From: an uncultured Lachnospiraceae bacterium
GTDB taxonomy: Bacteria; Bacillota; Clostridia; Lachnospirales; Lachnospiraceae
Direction of reading: 5' to 3'
NCBI GenBank assembly: GCA_945836565.1
Contig: CAMALN010000073.1
Location: 1 to 7,422, forward strand
DNA: 7,422 nt
Each line of letters opens with the position of its first letter. Position 1 is the stretch's first letter. The notes beneath the pieces were generated by a model. The model had not been told where the DNA came from and ran no database searches. It saw nothing but the letters and a program-made list of their open reading frames with translations. Positions 1 to 7,422 of the stretch are shown here, piece by piece. Position numbers and translations under genes: made by a program.

Positions 1-1
1 T

Positions 2-1789
2 ACGCTTTTGTTTGCGCTTTTCCTGAGAAAAAGGCTGTTTGGTATAATTGTAATATCTGTAATATGGCTAATATGCGGAACAGTGAATTTTGTTGTCTTG
101 GGATATAGAGTGACGCCATTTGCGGCGATAGATTTTGTGATGGCAAAAGATGTGCTGGGAATGATTGATGTCTATCTTACAAAGTGGCAGCAGGTGCTGG
201 TACTGATATTGTTGATAGCAGTTATAGCCGGGATAGTATATCTGTTTATAAGAAGTCCTAAATTCAAGGGCTCAAGAAGAGTGAAGGGAACCATGCTGCT
301 ATGCGTACTGGCATGGATTGGAGTTATATATCTTACCAGATTTGCAGTAAGTCACAACATTATCTCTGATGATTTTGCCAATCTCGGTATGGCGTACAAG
401 GATTATGGATTTGCCTATTGTTTTACCAATAGTATTATAGACAATGGTATAGAATATCCGGAGAATTATGATAAGGCAACTATGCTGGGGATAAAGAGCG
501 AGCTTGATAAAATGCCTAGTATAGGAGAAATGTGCACGCCAAATATCATATATATTCAGTTGGAATCATTTTTTGACCCGAAGACAGTAAAGGGACTTAA
601 AATGAGTGCGGATCCGGTGCCGAATTTTACGGCTTTGAAGGAGCAGTATCCTTCGGGATATCTGACTGTACCGGCGCTTGGCGCAGGAACAGCGAATTCG
701 GAGTACGAGGTTATAACCAGCATGAAGTCAAGCTCCTTTGGAGCAGGAGAGTATCCGTACAAGACTACCATAAATAAAGAACCGGTAGAGGGCATAGCAA
801 GTGTGCTCAAAAAACAGGGATATACGGCCTTTGCTATACACAACAATACAGCAACCTTTTATGATAGAAATAAAGTGTATGAGCAGATGGGCTTTGATAA
901 TTTCATATCTCTGGAATATATGTATGATATACAGGAAACTGCGACCGGCTGGGCTAAGGATTATTCTCTGGCTGATGATATAATGAGGTGCATAGAATCC
1001 ACAGAGGGTAAGGACCTTGTATATACAATAAGTGTACAGGGACATGGAAGATATCCGACTGAAGTTGGTATGTGTGAGGATCATATTCAGATAGAATATG
1101 AGAACAAGGACATTGAGCCACAGTTTTACTACTACGTGAACCAGCTGTTTGAAATGGATGAAATGATAGGTAATTTGATAAGCATGCTTGATGCGAGCGG
1201 CGAGGAATATGTGCTTGTACTCTATGGTGACCACCTTCCTTCGCTGGACCTTACGGATGAGAGCTTAACACAGGGAAATATTTTCCAGACGGAATATATT
1301 ATAGTAAATAATGTGGATTTGAAGCTTCCGGATGAGGATATAGACACAAATGAGTTAACCCCGAGAATTCTTAGAAACCTGCGTATACCTATGAGCTATG
1401 CTCAAAAGGCAAATCTATATTACAAGGATGATGAGGAGCGCAAGGAGAAGCTAAATCTTATAGCCTATGACATGCTGTTTGGTTCAAGGTTTATGTATAA
1501 CGGAAGACGAGTTGTGCCGGAAAATACGATACAGATGGGGCTACTGCCTATATCTATAAGCGAAGTTAAGAATGTAAATGACCATGTTGTGGTGACGGGT
1601 GAGAACTTCAATCAGTTTTCGGTCGTGTATGTTGATGGAGAGGCAAAGGATACCACCTATGTAGATGCAAATACGCTATTGCTGGAGGATGTACTTCTGG
1701 ATGTAGGTGATGAGGTAGAGGTAGTACAGGTGACAGGTTCTCATCATATATTGAGCAGTACTGCTGTGTTTAATTATTTTGAAAAATAG
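2..1789 (+). CDS. LTA synthase family (LtaS-type) membrane phosphotransferase/sulfatase-fold protein, 5' partial
   Basis: The frame is open from the left edge, so the start is missing; a TTG at 8 is in frame but has no ribosome site and is unlikely to be the start. Numbering from the codon at 2 (595 residues), three membrane helices are visible at about 12-34, 63-83 and 97-115. LtaS proteins have five, so about two are probably cut off. The extracellular catalytic domain follows, with residues matching the LtaS metal and active site: Glu188 (QLESF), nucleophile Thr230 (GAGTANSE), Arg289 (FYDRN), His348 (GHGRYP), Asp410-His411 (YGDHLP). Family members transfer glycerol-phosphate from phosphatidylglycerol onto lipoteichoic acid or related polymers at the outer membrane face. 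Whether this one is a polymerase, a primase or another phosphotransferase cannot be told. Residues from about 516 form an extra C-terminal beta-rich domain resembling IPT/TIG folds (VVVTGENF, VVYVDG). No strong terminator follows. Confidence 0.88.
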   Translation, partial: TLLFALFLRKRLFGIIVISVIWLICGTVNFVVLGYRVTPFAAIDFVMAKDVLGMIDVYLTKWQQVLVLILLIAVIAGIVYLFIRSPKFKGSRRVKGTMLLCVLAWIGVIYLTRFAVSHNIISDDFANLGMAYKDYGFAYCFTNSIIDNGIEYPENYDKATMLGIKSELDKMPSIGEMCTPNIIYIQLESFFDPKTVKGLKMSADPVPNFTALKEQYPSGYLTVPALGAGTANSEYEVITSMKSSSFGAGEYPYKTTINKEPVEGIASVLKKQGYTAFAIHNNTATFYDRNKVYEQMGFDNFISLEYMYDIQETATGWAKDYSLADDIMRCIESTEGKDLVYTISVQGHGRYPTEVGMCEDHIQIEYENKDIEPQFYYYVNQLFEMDEMIGNLISMLDASGEEYVLVLYGDHLPSLDLTDESLTQGNIFQTEYIIVNNVDLKLPDEDIDTNELTPRILRNLRIPMSYAQKANLYYKDDEERKEKLNLIAYDMLFGSRFMYNGRRVVPENTIQMGLLPISISEVKNVNDHVVVTGENFNQFSVVYVDGEAKDTTYVDANTLLLEDVLLDVGDEVEVVQVTGSHHILSSTAVFNYFEK

Positions 1790-1806
1790 ATAAAATACGG
1801 GAAAAT

Positions 1807-1838
1807 ACATCTAAAAATTTAAAATATTTTTAATATGT
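1807..1838. repeat. Imperfect A/T inverted repeat after the LTA synthase-type gene
   Basis: The arms TAAAAAT (1812-1818) and ATTTTTA (1826-1832) are perfect complements with a 7-nt loop. They are extended by ACAT (1807-1810) and ATGT (1835-1838) across a small internal bulge. The stem is almost wholly A/T and no T-run follows, so it is at best a weak terminator for the upstream gene. It could equally be chance symmetry in A/T-rich spacer. Confidence 0.3.
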
Positions 1839-1840
1839 GT

Positions 1841-1869
1841 TTGAATACTGTCAAGGTTTGTTGTATAAT
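1841..1869 (+). promoter_or_regulatory. Sigma-A-type promoter for cheX
   Basis: TTGAAT at 1841-1846 and a perfect TATAAT at 1864-1869 are separated by 17 bp, the optimal housekeeping spacing. Transcription would start near 1876 and give a leader of about 35 nt before cheX. The -10 sits inside a short inverted repeat, TTGTA (1861-1865) and TACAA (1870-1874). I see no flagellar sigma-28 (sigma-D) motif here, so expression looks constitutive rather than tied to late flagellar genes. guaB may be read from the same transcript. Confidence 0.7.
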
Positions 1870-1910
1870 TACAAAAATGTACGTTAGAATACAGAAAGGA
1901 ACAAAGTTGA

Positions 1911-3889
<1,979 letters not shown>

Positions 3890-3923
3890 TTTGTGATATA
3901 AGATTATAGTGGAATAATGTTAT

Positions 3924-3987
3924 AAAATAAGAAGTCTCATAAGCAGTCTTATAAGATATAAAGACTAATTTGTGACTTCTTATTTTT
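3924..3987 (+). terminator. Two-tier intrinsic terminator after guaB
   Basis: A perfect 13-bp inverted repeat, AAAATAAGAAGTC (3924-3936) and GACTTCTTATTTT (3974-3986), closes a structure whose loop contains a second hairpin, AGTCTT (3945-3950) with AAGACT (3961-3966). The outer stem runs into a T-run ending at 3987. This should stop guaB transcription before the heat-shock promoter about 70 bp downstream. Because A and T tracts flank the stem symmetrically it could act in both directions, though no gene converges on it here. Confidence 0.8.
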
Positions 3988-4056
3988 ATGCTTATAGAAA
4001 GACCTCAGGGAATATTGTTAAAATTCTATGAAATAAAAATTATTTTATAAAAAACG

Positions 4057-4085
4057 TTGACAAATTAGAGGCATAGTGATAGATT
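4057..4085 (+). promoter_or_regulatory. Sigma-A promoter of the hrcA-grpE-dnaK operon
   Basis: A consensus -35 TTGACA (4057-4062) and a -10 TAGATT (4080-4085) are 17 bp apart. An A/T-rich tract at about 4031-4055, just upstream, looks like an UP element that would add strength. Transcription should start near 4091-4093, immediately before the CIRCE operator, the classic arrangement for a strong housekeeping promoter held down by HrcA. Confidence 0.8.
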
Positions 4086-4096
4086 AACAATATAAA

Positions 4097-4123
4097 TTAG
4101 CACTCAGCCAATATGAGTGCTAA
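4097..4123. promoter_or_regulatory. CIRCE operator (HrcA binding site)
   Basis: TTAGCACTC (4097-4105), a 9-bp spacer and GAGTGCTAA (4115-4123) match the consensus CIRCE inverted repeat with no mismatch. HrcA dimers bind CIRCE and block transcription at normal temperature; they lose activity when chaperone capacity is titrated by unfolded protein. Lying at the 5' end of the transcript, it would also form a hairpin in the mRNA leader. It is the only CIRCE in the window. Confidence 0.98.
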
Positions 4124-4175
4124 TAAGAAAAAATAAGTAATCAATTTAGATTTGTTTTACAGAGAGGTTGATTGA

Positions 4176-5232
4176 ATGGAGCTTGATGAGCGTAAGAAAA
4201 AAATTCTGAAAGCCATTATAGCAAACTACCTGGAAACCGGCGAACCGGTTGGCTCAAGAACTGTTTCAAAATACACAGATGTGGATTTGAATGTCAGTCC
4301 TGCAACGATTAGAAATGAGATGGCAGACCTCGAGGATCTCGGATATATTACCCAGCCTCGTACTTCAGCAGGAAGAGTTCCTACTGATAAGGGATACCGT
4401 TTCTATGTAGATACTCTTATGGAAGAGAAGGAGGAGGTTGAAGAGACCAAGAGCTCACTTCTTGAGAGAGTAGACAGGATGGAGCTTTTGCTTAAGCAGG
4501 TAGCAAAGGTGCTGGCATATAACACGAATTATGCAACTATGGTAACTGCACCGAATTACCGAAAGACAGTAAAGTTTATACAGCTTTCACAGGTTGATAT
4601 ATCAAATTTGCTTGCGGTAATAGTGGTAGAAGGAAATATAATTAAGAACCAGATGATTCATGTCGATGATATGCTTGAAAATGAAGATGTGCTTAAGCTT
4701 AATATATTGCTTAACACCTTCCTGCAGGGAGCATCATTAGAGGATATCAATCTTGAGATGATACAGGCTATGAAGGCTCAGTCAGGAGATTATGCTCCTA
4801 TACTTGAGAATATTTTCCAGGGTATCATTGAAGCTATACATGAGGCAAAGGAATTAGAGATATATACAAGTGGAGCGACCAATATTCTAAAATATCCCGA
4901 GCTTGGTGATATAACCAGAACCAGTGAGCTTTTAGAAAAGTTTGAGGATAAGAATGAGCTTTCACACATGCTTGAAGAGACAATGGGCAAAACCATGGAG
5001 GATGGAGATAATGAGCATGGAATTCAGGTATATATAGGTGGTGAAACTTCAGTTCAGAATATGGAGGATTGTTCTCTGGTTACGGCAACATATAAGATGC
5101 CGGAGGGTGCTACGGGAACGATTGGTATAATCGGACCAAAGAGAATGGATTACAAAAAGGTAGTCAGTACCTTAAAAAATCTTACTATAGAGTTGGATGA
5201 TATATTTAAGAAAGGCAAAGAGGTGAAAGAGG

Positions 5233-5246
<14 letters not shown>
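4176..5246 (+). CDS. hrcA: HrcA, heat-shock repressor of CIRCE-controlled genes
   Basis: HrcA is the DNA-binding repressor of class I heat-shock genes; here it should regulate its own operon through the CIRCE site about 50 bp upstream. The 356-residue protein opens with a winged helix-turn-helix domain (about 1-75), including the recognition region SPATIRNEMADLEDLGYI (41-58) and the wing TSAGRVPTDKGYRFYVD (63-79). A charged, probably helical segment follows (about 83-112), then the GAF-like and dimerisation region. The C-terminus carries the family motifs IGGETS, CSLVTATY and GTIGIIGPKRMDYKKV. The start is supported by GAGAGG (4162-4167), 8 nt before the ATG. The end overlaps grpE by 14 nt, indicating translational coupling. 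No terminator lies between this gene and dnaK. Confidence 0.96.
5217..5223 (+). promoter_or_regulatory. grpE ribosome binding site inside the hrcA 3' end
   Basis: AAAGAGG lies 9 nt before the grpE ATG at 5233 and within hrcA coding sequence. A second AGAGG at 5228-5232 directly abuts the ATG and is too close to serve it. The site supports the start at 5233 and the overlap with hrcA. Confidence 0.65.

Positions 5247-7422
<2,176 letters not shown>

Larger units (their letters stand above)
3890..4175. other. guaB-hrcA intergenic region
   Basis: This 286-bp gap holds the guaB terminator, an A/T-rich UP-like tract, the hrcA promoter, CIRCE and a leader of about 50 nt with GAGAGG at 4162-4167. Between about 3990 and 4030 I see no recognisable element. 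No convincing small ORF with a ribosome site was found on either strand. Confidence 0.7.

Noticed and set aside
728..1234. Long open frame on the minus strand inside the LTA synthase-type gene
   Set aside because: It is antisense to a domain-rich gene, resembles no known family, has unlikely composition and no ribosome site; it is a shadow frame.
1754..1765. 12-bp palindrome AGCAGTACTGCT near the end of the LTA synthase-type gene
   Set aside because: It lies inside conserved-frame coding sequence, allows only a 4-bp stem once a loop is left, and the T-rich stretch after it is interrupted, so it is not a convincing terminator.
1792..1808. Tandem 7-mer AAAATAC (1792-1798 and 1802-1808)
   Set aside because: Two short A-rich copies just after a stop codon are expected by chance in spacer of this composition, and no third copy or dyad accompanies them.

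Overview
This window is an AT-rich stretch of a Firmicutes chromosome in which every gene reads left to right. The best guess for the source is a class Clostridia, Lachnospiraceae-like bacterium. Three things point there: a DnaK without the insertion typical of diderm bacteria, the hrcA-grpE-dnaK order behind a perfect CIRCE operator, and a lipoteichoic-acid-synthase-type membrane enzyme. A CheX gene suggests a motile or chemotactic lineage. The species cannot be fixed from the sequence alone.

Layout. Positions 2-1789 hold the 3' part of a polytopic membrane enzyme of the LtaS/alkaline phosphatase superfamily; its first membrane helices lie outside the window. It ends in an extra beta-rich, IPT/TIG-like domain. 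After a 121-bp gap with a clear sigma-A-type promoter comes cheX (CheY-P phosphatase, 1911-2390). A 47-bp gap later comes guaB (IMP dehydrogenase, 2438-3889), whose start is better placed at 2438 than at the upstream in-frame ATG at 2426. The 286-bp gap 3890-4175 holds a large nested hairpin terminator, an A/T-rich UP-like tract, a strong promoter and a perfect CIRCE element. Then follow hrcA (4176-5246), grpE (5233-5892, overlapping hrcA by 14 nt) and dnaK (5946 to the window end, 3' truncated after 492 codons).

How the parts work together. HrcA should bind the CIRCE element just downstream of the -10 and repress its own operon. DnaK and its nucleotide-exchange factor GrpE are made from the same message, giving the usual class I heat-shock feedback unit (dnaJ is expected beyond the right edge). 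The left half is a set of unrelated housekeeping functions: envelope polymer synthesis, chemotaxis adaptation and guanine nucleotide synthesis. cheX and guaB are close enough to be co-transcribed.

I see no mobile element, CRISPR array, tRNA, rRNA or defence system, and no convincing undescribed system. The points most worth a second look are the C-terminal domain on the LtaS-type enzyme, the stand-alone cheX, the two-tier terminator and a substitution at a normally conserved proline in DnaK.
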